NCBI RefSeq assembly: GCF_040687965.1
Contig: NZ_CP156084.1
Location: 3,658,501-3,722,500, forward strand
Length of the DNA: 64,000 nucleotides
Reading direction: 5' to 3'
DNA from: Methylocystis echinoides
GTDB taxonomy: Bacteria > Pseudomonadota > Alphaproteobacteria > Rhizobiales > Beijerinckiaceae
Shown piece by piece: positions 17,121 through 24,263 of the stretch (its first letter is position 1; the number at the start of each line of letters is the position of its first letter). The notes beneath the pieces were generated by a model. The model saw nothing but the letters and a program-made list of their open reading frames with translations, had not been told where the DNA came from and ran no database searches. A program made the position numbers and the translations under genes.

Positions 17121-17148
17121 CGTATTGACCTTATCCAAACGTATTGAC
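17121..17148. promoter_or_regulatory. Probable operator: two CGTATTGAC direct repeats between divergent transcripts
   Basis: CGTATTGAC at 17121-17129 and at 17140-17148, 19 bases apart (about two helical turns), immediately upstream of the XRE gene start. A TTGACT (17144-17149) and a TAATAG 18 bases further on could form a rightward promoter for the genes from 17243, overlapping the second repeat. Autorepression and control of the rightward genes are inferred. Confidence 0.5.
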
Positions 17149-17242
17149 TTCGGACCAGAAGTCGAGCTAATAGTATCACGTCAAGACTATCGCCTAAAGC
17201 ACAACCAACGCGGAGACCACCATTTCCGCGAACGGGAAAGCC

Positions 17243-17377
17243 ATGCCTATGCCTGACCAGACCCCCACCTTCCTCTGCTTCCTCGCCCCTTTCGCCCTCT
17301 TGTGGCTCGCCTTCGCCGTCGCCGAGACGCGCCGCGCGGTGGCCTCCGTCCGCGTCAAGGGAGGCCGCAATGGCTGA
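17243..17377 (+). CDS. Small single-pass membrane protein (44 aa)
   Basis: MPMPDQTPTFLCFLAPFALL continues as WLAFAVAETRR, then a basic tail ending RVKGGRNG. One transmembrane helix. CGGGAAAG lies upstream. Its end overlaps the next start by 8 bases, which supports translation. First gene of the rightward, repressor-controlled group. Confidence 0.55.
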   Translation: MPMPDQTPTFLCFLAPFALLWLAFAVAETRRAVASVRVKGGRNG

Positions 17378-17654
17378 GCGCCTCGACATGCCGGATGTTG
17401 TCTTGCGCGTCGGCCGCGTCTTGCAGAAGGCCAGGGCGCTCAACCTGATTGCCGACGAGCTGGCTGCGAACCATCTCGATGAAGCCGAAGCCCAGGCGCT
17501 GGATTGGGTGACGCGCGAAATTCTGAACGACGTGCGCAACCTCTACGAGGATCTCGCCGCCCATCTTCGAGCCGATAAGCAGCCTTTTTCTACGGCTGCA
17601 CTCGATGAGCAGGAAGCTGAGCAAAATCCAAGAAAGCCGAGGGCTGGCGCGTGA
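17370..17654 (+). CDS. Hypothetical element protein (94 aa)
   Basis: MAERLDMPDVVLRVGRVLQK onward, strongly helical and acidic (LNLIADELAANHLDEAEAQA). AAGGGAGG precedes the ATG. It overlaps the next gene, whose GTG is at 17651. No known family. Confidence 0.6.
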   Translation: MAERLDMPDVVLRVGRVLQKARALNLIADELAANHLDEAEAQALDWVTREILNDVRNLYEDLAAHLRADKQPFSTAALDEQEAEQNPRKPRAGA

Positions 17655-17923
17655 CCCTTATCGAGCTCCCCCGGCGCCGCGGCGCTCCCCGCGCATTTGT
17701 TGAGCCGCCGGCGGGGCTAGAAAGGCGCGTCAACCGCGCCCTCGACGCGCTCGGCGACCTTCCAGAGGGGCTCGATCTCCCCGGCCTTGAGGATCTCGCT
17801 GGCGCGCTCATCGCGATCGCCGACGAGCTCCAGGGCGACGTCGACATTGAGCCCGACGAGGACTGCGCCGAGGACGAGGCGCTCCCCTTGTTTGCTTTCG
17901 CCGCGCGCGCCGGGCCGCCGTAG
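17651..17923 (+). CDS. Hypothetical acidic element protein (90 aa)
   Basis: GTG start overlapping the previous TGA (GTGA). A basic N terminus (MTLIELPRRRGAPRAFVEPP) is followed by Leu/Asp/Glu-rich sequence (LIAIADELQGDVDIEPDED). No recognised domain. Probably cotranscribed from the 17.2 kb control region. Confidence 0.55.
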   Translation: MTLIELPRRRGAPRAFVEPPAGLERRVNRALDALGDLPEGLDLPGLEDLAGALIAIADELQGDVDIEPDEDCAEDEALPLFAFAARAGPP

Positions 17924-18321
17924 GCACCCGCCTCAACCATCACCCAGTCACCGGCTCCCCGTGCGCGGGAGAGCCCTTCCCGTTGGTCGGTCACGACGGC
18001 AGCGGCGGGACGACTATTGGCCGAGCTGTGGGGCGTCTCCATGCGGCCGGGGCAGTCCGAAAGATCGAAGCCCGGAGACCGGCGCGACGGCAGCGCCGCA
18101 AGTAGCGATCGACCGACGGGGCACCGCCTGCACCCATCGGGCCTGATGCGACGGCCGGCTCCGACCGAGCAAGATCGCAGGGCACGGGAACGCGGCTCCG
18201 GCGCGCTGGGGCTGGCGTCCTATGCCCTCGCTCCGGCCTCACCAACCGAGCAAGAGCCTATGCAGTTATCCCTCCTGAAAGGCGTGCGCGCGAGGGCGAC
18301 CGGGTAGCCAAGCTCGCAGCC
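17924..18321. other. 400-base gap with no supported gene
   Basis: Several overlapping open frames exist, all dominated by Arg, Gly and Pro as expected from random GC-rich sequence. The last 60 or so bases could belong to the N terminus of the following gene, as the frame stays open with coding-like residues, but no good start codon is there. No clear repeat or terminator was seen. Confidence 0.4.
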
Positions 18322-18606
18322 TTGGTCGAGAGGATGGCGGCCGAGAAACGATCAACTCGGCAGATCGCCGAGGCCGTGCGGGCCTTTGCTGGGGAGAGGG
18401 ATGAGGCCGCTCCGGGGCCGCTCGTGTGGATCGCCAGCGGCACGCCGGAATGGGCGGCCTGGACAGCCTACCGCGGCCGGACGCTGCCAATGGACCGTCG
18501 GGGCGGCTGGTTTGTCCCGAGCAAGTGGCCGCCCGATATGACCGATGCGGGCTTTGAGGATCGCCCCCGAGGGAGGCATCAATGTCAAGCAACTTATTCT
18601 CGCTAA
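18322..18606 (+). CDS. Hypothetical element protein (about 94 aa)
   Basis: TTG at 18322 or ATG at 18334; neither has a good ribosome site. Sequence MAAEKRSTRQIAEAVRAFAG, then PLVWIASGTPEWAAWTAYRG and GGWFVPSKWPPDM. The tryptophan-rich WIASGTPEW segment looks genuinely coding. It overlaps the next gene by 25 bases. No known family. Confidence 0.55.
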   Translation: MVERMAAEKRSTRQIAEAVRAFAGERDEAAPGPLVWIASGTPEWAAWTAYRGRTLPMDRRGGWFVPSKWPPDMTDAGFEDRPRGRHQCQATYSR

Positions 18607-18806
18607 TGCTAACAGAGAAACAAGCACGTCTAGTTTTTAGAGCGCTCGAAAGCTCCTCAGATAACCTAAAGTATCGCGCATCCAAAGAAGGAATTCTGCA
18701 CGAATATGCAGAAGCGTTACTGGGCGAAGCTGCGCAATTAGACGCTATGGCTACAGAGTTGACCAAATGGGCCGAGGCCGTTGATTTTAGTTTGGGCGGA
18801 GAGTGA
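18582..18806 (+). CDS. Small helical hypothetical protein, AT-richer than its neighbours
   Basis: 74 residues, MSSNLFSLMLTEKQARLVFR, then RALESSSDNLKYRASKEG. GAGGG precedes the ATG. Codon use is visibly AT-richer than the flanking genes (AAC, AAA, TTT, TTA are frequent), suggesting recent acquisition. Unknown function. Confidence 0.6.
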   Translation: MSSNLFSLMLTEKQARLVFRALESSSDNLKYRASKEGILHEYAEALLGEAAQLDAMATELTKWAEAVDFSLGGE

Positions 18807-18847
18807 CGGTCGATCGCGACTAAGCTGATACCTAATGGACGCCATCA

Positions 18848-19096
18848 ATGCGCCAGCGCCGAACCCAACTCGAAAAGCGCGCGGCCGTCATGCGGGCCGC
18901 GTGGGCGCACTGGCGCTATGTCCGTATGAAAGGCTGGCACGCCAGCGACGATGAAGATCCATGGACCTGGGCGCGCTGTGTTCGCTTCGCCGCGGCGCAG
19001 GCACGCGCCCGGCGCCCTTCTGGTTTCGCGGCGGTCGAGGCGGCGATGGCAGCGCTGCTCGCAGAGGGCGATTTGACCGGGCGACATCCGAACTAG
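18848..19096 (+). CDS. Hypothetical basic protein (82 aa)
   Basis: MRQRRTQLEKRAAVMRAAWA followed by HWRYVRMKGWHASDDEDPWT; many Trp, Arg and Ala residues. No obvious ribosome site. No family recognised; similar-looking short proteins occur in phage-derived regions of related genomes, but I cannot name one. Confidence 0.5.
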   Translation: MRQRRTQLEKRAAVMRAAWAHWRYVRMKGWHASDDEDPWTWARCVRFAAAQARARRPSGFAAVEAAMAALLAEGDLTGRHPN

Positions 19097-19198
19097 CCGG
19101 AAATTCCGGGTAGTTGCCCCCGGCTGGGGGCGCAGAAGGTTGCAAGGTGAATTTTTGCACTGCAATATGCTACCCCGACCGCTGACCAGGGCACGCAC

Positions 19199-19384
19199 AT
19201 GCTGGTCCAAATTTCGGGGATTAGGTTTTGCGTCAAACGCGGCCAGCACGGCTGGTTCGTGCAGATATTTCTTCCGAATGGCGCCAGCGTGCGAATCCAT
19301 GACTTTCAGACGGAAGCCGGCGCCAAAGCTTGGATACGGGTCAACGCGCGGAACTGGGCGAAGAAATACGCCGACCCTCGATAG
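19199..19384 (+). CDS. Small hypothetical protein (61 aa), double-stranded-RNA-binding-like or phage-type beta fold
   Basis: MLVQISGIRFCVKRGQHGWF, then VQIFLPNGASVRIHDFQTEA and AGAKAWIRVNARNWAKKY. The alternating pattern suggests a three-stranded sheet and a helix. Function unknown. Convergent with the gene ending at 19391. Confidence 0.55.
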   Translation: MLVQISGIRFCVKRGQHGWFVQIFLPNGASVRIHDFQTEAGAKAWIRVNARNWAKKYADPR

Positions 19385-19390
19385 CGGTCG

Positions 19391-19753
19391 TCACGCCGCC
19401 TTCTTTTTCGAAGGGGCCTTTACCCCGTCGAGCAGGTTCAAGGCGATGTTGGGCTCGGCGAGCACCGCCTCAAGCAGCCGACCGAGCATCCATGTGGGCG
19501 GCAAGGATAACTCCTTGGCGAGGCTCTCGACCCCGCTCATGGTCTGCTTCGACACCATCAGCGGCGGGATAACGGCGTCCGCAGCCGTCTTCGGCGCAAG
19601 CTGGATGTGGTGCGCGAAAAGCAGCCAGTAGACATGGCCGGGCTTCATCCCCATCGCTGCGGCGATTTCTGAGGCCGAGTAGCCCTGGCCGGCAAGGAAG
19701 GCGATGTTGGCGAGACGGGTGAGGGTGAGCGGAACCCGAGGCCTCTTCGCCAT
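19391..19753 (-). CDS. Helix-turn-helix protein, probable DNA-binding regulator
   Basis: 120 residues from the ATG at 19753 (AAAGG eight bases upstream); a start 8 codons further up is possible. [20 protein letters not shown], then [20 protein letters not shown], is a homeodomain-like or sigma-type helix-turn-helix with the GYSASEIA turn. The tail is Lys-rich (APSKKKAA). Divergent from the cold-shock gene. Confidence 0.65.
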   Translation of the reverse strand: MAKRPRVPLTLTRLANIAFLAGQGYSASEIAAAMGMKPGHVYWLLFAHHIQLAPKTAADAVIPPLMVSKQTMSGVESLAKELSLPPTWMLGRLLEAVLAEPNIALNLLDGVKAPSKKKAA

Positions 19754-19968
19754 GCCAACGCCTTTGCAAATCACCATGGATGGCTGTAGTTTATCCGGAG
19801 CATATCCCGATGCAAGAGACGCCCGCGACCTCGGATGGACAGGCGCGGGCGTTTTTCGCGCCTGCCAAGATTTGTAACTGTGCCAATGTCGCTCTAGATT
19901 TCATACATCGACGATCTTTCGGCCGACGACTTCGCCTTGCTCCTTTGACGGGGGCCGCCGACGCCATC

Positions 19969-20030
19969 TTCCAAACATCTCGATCGATCCGGCCCCGCGC
20001 AGGCGGGCTACCTCCGAACATGTTTGGAGA
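19969..20030 (+). promoter_or_regulatory. Possible RNA switch in the cold-shock gene leader
   Basis: TCCAAACAT (19970-19978) is the exact complement of ATGTTTGGA (20020-20028), extended one pair by a T-G wobble. The right arm runs into the GGAGA ribosome site just before the ATG at 20035. Folding would mask that site. Structured leaders that open in the cold are known for csp genes; this particular structure is my inference. Confidence 0.45.
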
Positions 20031-20034
20031 CACA

Positions 20035-20244
20035 ATGGCAACTGGCACCGTGAAATGGTTCAACGCCCAGAAGGGCTTCGGCTTCATTCAGCCTGATGCA
20101 GGAGGCGCTGACGTTTTCGTCCACATTAGCGCTGTCGAGCGCGCCGGCTTGGCCGGTCTGCAGGAAGGACAGAAGGTCGATTACGAGGTCATGGTAGACC
20201 GACGCAGCGGCAAAAACTCAGCTGATCAGCTAAAGGCGGTCTAA
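20035..20244 (+). CDS. Cold-shock protein (CspA family)
   Basis: 69 residues: [20 protein letters not shown] and [13 protein letters not shown] carry the RNP1 and RNP2 nucleic-acid-binding motifs. The protein binds single-stranded RNA/DNA as a chaperone. TTTGGAGACACA precedes the ATG. It sits inside the integrated element rather than the core chromosome; csp genes are found in some phages. A strong terminator follows at 20268-20303. Confidence 0.95.
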   Translation: MATGTVKWFNAQKGFGFIQPDAGGADVFVHISAVERAGLAGLQEGQKVDYEVMVDRRSGKNSADQLKAV

Positions 20245-20267
20245 CGTCGCTCCCTCGCCAAAACAGG

Positions 20268-20303
20268 ACGCCCCGACCGTGGATGTATCGGCGGGGCGTT
20301 TTT
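20268..20303 (+). terminator. Terminator of the cold-shock gene (second copy of the hairpin repeat)
   Basis: ACGCCCCG and CCG pair with CGG and CGGGGCGT with a single bulged A and the 9-base loop TGGATGTAT, followed by TTTTT. It shares 26 identical bases (20273-20298) with 14573-14598. Confidence 0.85.
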
Positions 20304-20329
20304 GTGATTTTCAAACAGCGAAGTCTAAT

Positions 20330-20989
20330 ATGGGTGATGCTAAGCGCGGCCAATATAGTCGTGCCGCATTCCTTAAAATTCACCAATGGTGCATTTACTG
20401 CGGCGCGCCGGCAGTCACTACAGACCATTGCCCTCCACGAAGCTTTTTCATCGAAAGAAAATGGCCCGAAAGCTACGAGTTTCCTTGTTGCCAGGCTTGT
20501 AACGATGAGTCCCGCCTCGACGAGCAGGCTATAGCTGTCTTGGTGAGAACCAGCATGGAAGCCCCCTCCGCTATCGCTTTGGAAGAGTGGAAGAAGCTGC
20601 TCCGCGGAATACGGAACAACCAACCCAGGTTGCTCGCGGAATGGGGTGAGCTACGCGGTGTTAGGCTCAAAGCAGCTCTCCGACAGGCCTTCGGTCGCGC
20701 GGCGGATGACTGGCGCTGGGATGGCGGCGGCGTCATAAACATTGGCCCACTTAGTCGGGAAGCATTAAATCGCTTCTCAATAAAGCTTGGAAAGGCACTG
20801 TACTATAGACATACGAATAAACTGTTTCAGGGCACAGTTTATAGCCGCTATATGAATATGTTACTACTCAAAGACCCTATAAAGCAGATGGAAGAATTCT
20901 CTAAAATTGCCCCAGGAAGTCTCCATCTGCACGCGCTCTGGACAATCATTGCGCGAGCAATTTGTCTACATCTACGGCTTCAGCGCTGA
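20330..20989 (+). CDS. HNH/zinc-finger endonuclease-like protein (upstream part of a frameshifted gene)
   Basis: 219 residues from the ATG at 20330. CIYCGAP and CCQACN form a four-cysteine zinc site flanking TTDHCPPRSFF, as in HNH nuclease-like proteins. AT-rich composition contrasts with the neighbours. After about residue 202 (ALW) the sequence turns Leu/Arg-rich and stops; the +1 frame continues a convincing protein to 21167. I read this as an N-terminal fragment after a frameshift, though a naturally shorter protein is possible. Confidence 0.6.
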   Translation: MGDAKRGQYSRAAFLKIHQWCIYCGAPAVTTDHCPPRSFFIERKWPESYEFPCCQACNDESRLDEQAIAVLVRTSMEAPSAIALEEWKKLLRGIRNNQPRLLAEWGELRGVRLKAALRQAFGRAADDWRWDGGGVINIGPLSREALNRFSIKLGKALYYRHTNKLFQGTVYSRYMNMLLLKDPIKQMEEFSKIAPGSLHLHALWTIIARAICLHLRLQR

Positions 20990-21167
20990 GGACAGAATCA
21001 TTTGCGCGTTAGTGCGGTTTACCGATCAGCATGTATTTGAAATAATTGCGGCTGGTTCCGAAGCGACCACTCGCATCGAAGCTCAGTTGGGTTCAACTGA
21101 AGAAGGTGCGGCCGCGTATTTCAAAGCAAAGTGTTCGCTCAAGCACGTCCCTGATGGATTGATCTGA
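20907..21167 (+). pseudogene. Downstream part of the frameshifted HNH gene, or an overlapping small gene
   Basis: The frame opens at a TTG at 20907. Its good coding stretch begins near 20940 with REQFVYIYGFSAEDRII, then ALVRFTDQHVFEIIAAGSEA and AAAYFKAKCSLKHVPDGLI. There is no ribosome site of its own and the start lies inside the HNH gene. The join ...ALW + GQSLREQFVYIYG... would restore one protein of about 280 residues. Confidence 0.45.
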
Positions 21168-21267
21168 CCGTCACGTCCACGGGGCTCATCGCCTGGATGG
21201 CCAAAAGGAGGCTTGCCCACAAGCGGCCTGAAGCCGCGAAATCGAGAAACAACTGGACTCGCACTTA

Positions 21268-21288
21268 TTGGCGGGTCGATTGGCGGGT
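21268..21288 (+). other. Right pair of probable integrase arm-binding repeats
   Basis: TTGGCGGGT at 21268-21276 and 21280-21288, the same 12-base spacing and orientation as the pair at 5955-5975. It lies 64 bases before attR. A protein-binding role is inferred. Confidence 0.55.
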
Positions 21289-21352
21289 TGAAGACGCGAC
21301 ACTTCGGCAAATTGGCTTTGTTTACAGATCGTTAGTGCTATGGCTTGTCGGT

Positions 21353-21368
21353 CTCTCACTCCGACCAT
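21353..21368 (+). repeat. Right attachment-site core (attR)
   Basis: A 16-base identical copy of the tRNA-Pro 3' end, CTCTCACTCCGACCAT, not associated with any tRNA here. It marks the right boundary of the element. Confidence 0.85.
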
Positions 21369-21469
21369 CAAAAAATTCAAAAACCAGACAGAATGCCGTT
21401 AGCCTCGGACCGCGCCCCGCGGGACGAGCGGCGATCGGCGCTCGCCGAGTGCGGCCCCTCGCAGCGGCG

Positions 21470-21730
21470 CTAGTAATTCTCCAATACGAAGCAGTTGAAG
21501 TCTCGTTCGTCGCCATACCGCCATTGGCGCAGGTCGTAGCGATAAAACGTCCTGTGACTTGGGTTGGCGGACAGCAAGAAGAGGCCACAACGGCCGGCGT
21601 AGACCAGATCTTTCGTCCCCGCCCCTCTCCCCAGGGCAAGCGACGGAGTCGCCGCCGCGGCGGCGACGGCCAAAGTCAGGACAAGCACGCTGAATAACCG
21701 CTTGCACAGTTTCGGGCTGCTGCGTCCCAT
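21470..21730 (-). CDS. Small secreted hypothetical protein (86 aa)
   Basis: The start at 21730 gives MGRSSPKLCKRLFSVLVLTL followed by AVAAAAATPSLALG, a clear signal peptide. The mature part has two cysteines (AGRCGLF, DFNCFVLENY) and a YRYDLRQWRYGDE block. Likely periplasmic or exported, perhaps disulfide-bonded. First chromosomal gene right of the element; unknown function. Confidence 0.6.
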   Translation of the reverse strand: MGRSSPKLCKRLFSVLVLTLAVAAAAATPSLALGRGAGTKDLVYAGRCGLFLLSANPSHRTFYRYDLRQWRYGDERDFNCFVLENY

Positions 21731-21832
21731 GCTCGACCTCCGTTTGTCAGAGTCGTCATCAGCAAGAAACAGCCTGTCGGCGCCGATGTTCCGCAAAGGG
21801 CCCCACCATGGCGGCGCAGCTCGACGGCGCGC

Positions 21833-22555
21833 TCAAGCGGTCGCGCCCGCGTCGACCGTGAGCACGGTCCCGGTCACATTGCGAGCTTTTTCGTCGAGCA
21901 GATAAGACACCGCATTGGCGACGTCCTCCGGCGCCGCGAGACGCCGCAGCGCAGCGCGCGCCGCGATCCTCGCGCGATCCGCGGAGTCGAGTTCCGCCGT
22001 CATTTCGGTCTCGATGAAACCAGGCGCCACCGCATTGATGGTGACGCCTACGCGCCCGGCTTCTCGCGACAGTGATTTCGTGAAACCGATCAACCCGGCC
22101 TTGGTGGCGGCATAGACGGACAGGCCATTGTATCCGGTCGACGCAATGATCGAAGAAACGTTCACGATCCGCCCCGCGCTCGCGGACATCATTTGCCTCA
22201 ATACGTATTTGCTCAACATGATCGGCGCCGTCAAATTGATGCGGAGGAGCGTCTCGATTTCGGAATTGTGCATGGTGGCGAGAAGGCCTTGCGTACCCAG
22301 GCCCGCGTTGTTGACGAGCCCGTAAGGCGCGCCGAAGCGCTTCTTCAGGGCAAGCGCGAAAGCCGGGATCGCGTCGAGCTGCGAAAGGTCGAACGCGGCG
22401 AAGGATAAGGCGCCGTCTTTTTCCTCCATCAAGTCGCGCAAGGCGTCGCTCTCCTTGCGGGCGACGGCCGTCACGTGAAAGCCGTCTTCGATCAGCCGCC
22501 GGGATATGGCGAGCCCGAGGCCGCGGCTGGCGCCGGTGACGATGACGTTCCGCAT
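21833..22555 (-). CDS. FabG-like short-chain dehydrogenase/reductase (3-oxoacyl-ACP reductase type)
   Basis: 240 residues. Rossmann TGASRGLGLAIS near residue 8, NNAG near 86, the catalytic Ser in VSSIIAS, YAATK (Tyr and Lys), and the C-terminal GTVLTVDAG typical of FabG. It should reduce 3-oxoacyl groups on a carrier protein with NADPH. The ATG at 22555 overlaps the ligase stop as TGATG, so the two are coupled. Third gene of ACP-ligase-reductase, which implies it works on the product tethered to that ACP. Confidence 0.88.
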   Translation of the reverse strand: MRNVIVTGASRGLGLAISRRLIEDGFHVTAVARKESDALRDLMEEKDGALSFAAFDLSQLDAIPAFALALKKRFGAPYGLVNNAGLGTQGLLATMHNSEIETLLRINLTAPIMLSKYVLRQMMSASAGRIVNVSSIIASTGYNGLSVYAATKAGLIGFTKSLSREAGRVGVTINAVAPGFIETEMTAELDSADRARIAARAALRRLAAPEDVANAVSYLLDEKARNVTGTVLTVDAGATA

Positions 22556-23928
22556 CACTCGCTCCCGCGCAGCAGCTTGCCGCCGGGCGACAGCGGCAAT
22601 GTGGCCACGAAAGTGACCCCGACAGGCGCTTTATGGCGTTCGAGGCGGGCGCGGCAGCTTGCGAGGATCTCCTTTCGCACCACGACTTCGCCCTCAGGCG
22701 GGACGGCCTTGAGCACCACATCCGCGACAATGATGTCGCCGGTGATCGGACTGCGCCGCGCCTTGACGCGCGACATGCGCACCGCCTCATGGCTATTGAT
22801 GACCTGCTCAACTTCCTCGGGATGAACCTTGAGACCGCCGACATTGATCGCGCCGCCGCGCCGTCCTCTGAACAGGATGCGATCGTTGACGCGTTCGACG
22901 AGGTCGTCCGTATCGACGAAGCCGTCGTCATCGACGAGCTTAAAGCCGACCGCGCCCACATAGCGCTCGGCCCTCCGGCGCGACCGCAGGCGCAGCGTTC
23001 CGTCGACGATGCGCAGCTCGACGCCCGGCAGACCATCGAGGTAGCACGCCGGAAACCCCTCGAGTCCGTCGACGACTTCGAACCCCACGCCCGCCTCGGT
23101 CGACGCATAAGCGTGAACGATCTTGGCTTGTGGAAACGCCTTTGCGAGCGCGTCGAGGATGGCGCGGTCCGCAATCTCTCCGGAGAGCCTGACATACCTC
23201 GGGGAGATGCGCGCCGCCTCGCCGCTCATCAGCAAGCGGCGCCAATGCGATGGCGTTCCAGACAGATGCGTTACGCCAAGTCTGGCCATGCGATCAATAT
23301 GGCCAGAGAGCGGCTCGTCGCCATCGGTAATGACAAGCGACGCGCCGCTCATGACCGCGCGCAGGAAGATCTGCATCCCGCCGAACCGTCTGATATCGTA
23401 GAATGTGCTCCACACCGGCGCCGGCGCGCCGCGGTCGCGCGCGGCAAGCGCGGCGGTCAGACTTTCCAACCGATGCGCGACTAGTTTCGGGGCGCCCGTC
23501 GTGCCGGAGGTGGGAAGAATCCATTCCGTGCAGATTGGCGCGCGTCGCAAAGGGGCGTCCGCTCCCGACCGGCTTAGAGCGTAGCGCTCCACGAGCGGAC
23601 CCAGGTCCTCGATACGATCGTCATGGACGACGCCTTCGACGCGAGCTTGCATCATTGCCGACGCCAGTCGCTCGCCTTTGAAATCCGGCGGGACGACGAG
23701 CATTGACGCGGCGACGCCGTCGAGCGCCAGCATCGCCCGCGCCGCATCGAATTGCGATGAGACGGAGATCAGCGCGGATTTGCCCGCAAACGCCGCCGCC
23801 TCCGGGAGCGCGGTCAGAGCAAGCGCCTCACGCCAGCCGATCTCGCGATCCGGCCCAAAAAGCCCCGCCTCGGCCGTTGGATTCGCATCCCGCAGAAGCT
23901 GGCGCAGGTCAGACGCCGGCATTTGCAT
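22555..23928 (-). CDS. AMP-forming acyl/aryl ligase (ANL superfamily), probable loader of the adjacent ACP
   Basis: 457 residues, slightly short for the family. PTSGTTGAPKLVAH is the phosphate-binding loop, YASTEAG the A5 motif, DTDDLVE the A7 Asp, GGLKVHPEEVE the hinge, and LPLSPGGKLLRGSE contains the C-terminal catalytic Lys. It activates a carboxylate as an adenylate and transfers it to CoA or phosphopantetheine. It overlaps the ACP gene by 20 bases, so transfer to that ACP is likely. The substrate pocket cannot be read by eye. Confidence 0.85.
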   Translation of the reverse strand: MQMPASDLRQLLRDANPTAEAGLFGPDREIGWREALALTALPEAAAFAGKSALISVSSQFDAARAMLALDGVAASMLVVPPDFKGERLASAMMQARVEGVVHDDRIEDLGPLVERYALSRSGADAPLRRAPICTEWILPTSGTTGAPKLVAHRLESLTAALAARDRGAPAPVWSTFYDIRRFGGMQIFLRAVMSGASLVITDGDEPLSGHIDRMARLGVTHLSGTPSHWRRLLMSGEAARISPRYVRLSGEIADRAILDALAKAFPQAKIVHAYASTEAGVGFEVVDGLEGFPACYLDGLPGVELRIVDGTLRLRSRRRAERYVGAVGFKLVDDDGFVDTDDLVERVNDRILFRGRRGGAINVGGLKVHPEEVEQVINSHEAVRMSRVKARRSPITGDIIVADVVLKAVPPEGEVVVRKEILASCRARLERHKAPVGVTFVATLPLSPGGKLLRGSE

Positions 23929-24154
23929 AAAGCGCGACGAATTCCGCCAAAGTTACCGGAAAATAAACTTCCTCCGACGCCGTGAAGGGGTCGACGCCGA
24001 ATTCATCCTCCAGCCGGGCGACGATGATCGCAAAGCAAAGCGAATCCAGCCCGGCATCCGCCAAAACCGCGCGATCCGTGAGCGGCGCGAGCTCTCTTTG
24101 TTGCTCCAAGGCCACCTGCTGCATGACCCGAACGATCGTCGACCCGACGTCCAT
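23909..24154 (-). CDS. Acyl carrier protein (ACP1)
   Basis: 81 residues from the ATG at 24154, which has AGAGG eight bases upstream; a GTG at 24163 is the alternative. AGLDSLCFAIIVARLEDEFG contains the DSL site whose Ser takes phosphopantetheine. The ACP helix pattern is otherwise normal. It heads the leftward ACP-ligase-reductase operon and diverges from the acyltransferase gene at 24264. It is not the housekeeping AcpP (no DSLDTVELVM-type motif). Confidence 0.85.
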   Translation of the reverse strand: MDVGSTIVRVMQQVALEQQRELAPLTDRAVLADAGLDSLCFAIIVARLEDEFGVDPFTASEEVYFPVTLAEFVALYANAGV

Positions 24155-24263
24155 CGCCGCCACCTCTTCATTCTCGGCTAAGAAAGCTTGGCTATTCCTA
24201 GCTTGAGCAGAGCGGAGATTTGTTAAACCGCTTCGATTTTCGAAGAGCGATGGTTAATCGCGC

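Larger units (their letters stand above)
5829..21368. mobile_element. Integrated element of about 15.5 kb at tRNA-Pro (phage-derived or satellite-like)
   Basis: Bounded by 16-base direct repeats of the tRNA-Pro end, with a tyrosine integrase as the first gene and paired TTGGCGGGT repeats near both ends. Contents in order: integrase, small DNA-binding proteins, a Spo11/TopoVI-A-like protein, an HTH replication-type protein, five small unknown genes, a tape-measure protein, a repressor region, more small unknown genes, a cold-shock protein and a broken HNH gene. Many genes overlap by ATGA, as in phages. Base composition dips in places (18.58-18.8 and 20.3-21.1 kb), unlike the flanking genes. 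No structural phage gene other than the tape measure was recognised, so it is either a decayed prophage or a defective or satellite element. Confidence 0.85.
21168..21469. other. Right end of the element and flank
   Basis: No gene is seen in this 300-base stretch. It contains the right arm-type repeats (21268-21288) and attR (21353-21368). After 21368 the sequence returns to chromosomal character and leads into the end of the secreted-protein gene at 21470. Confidence 0.6.
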
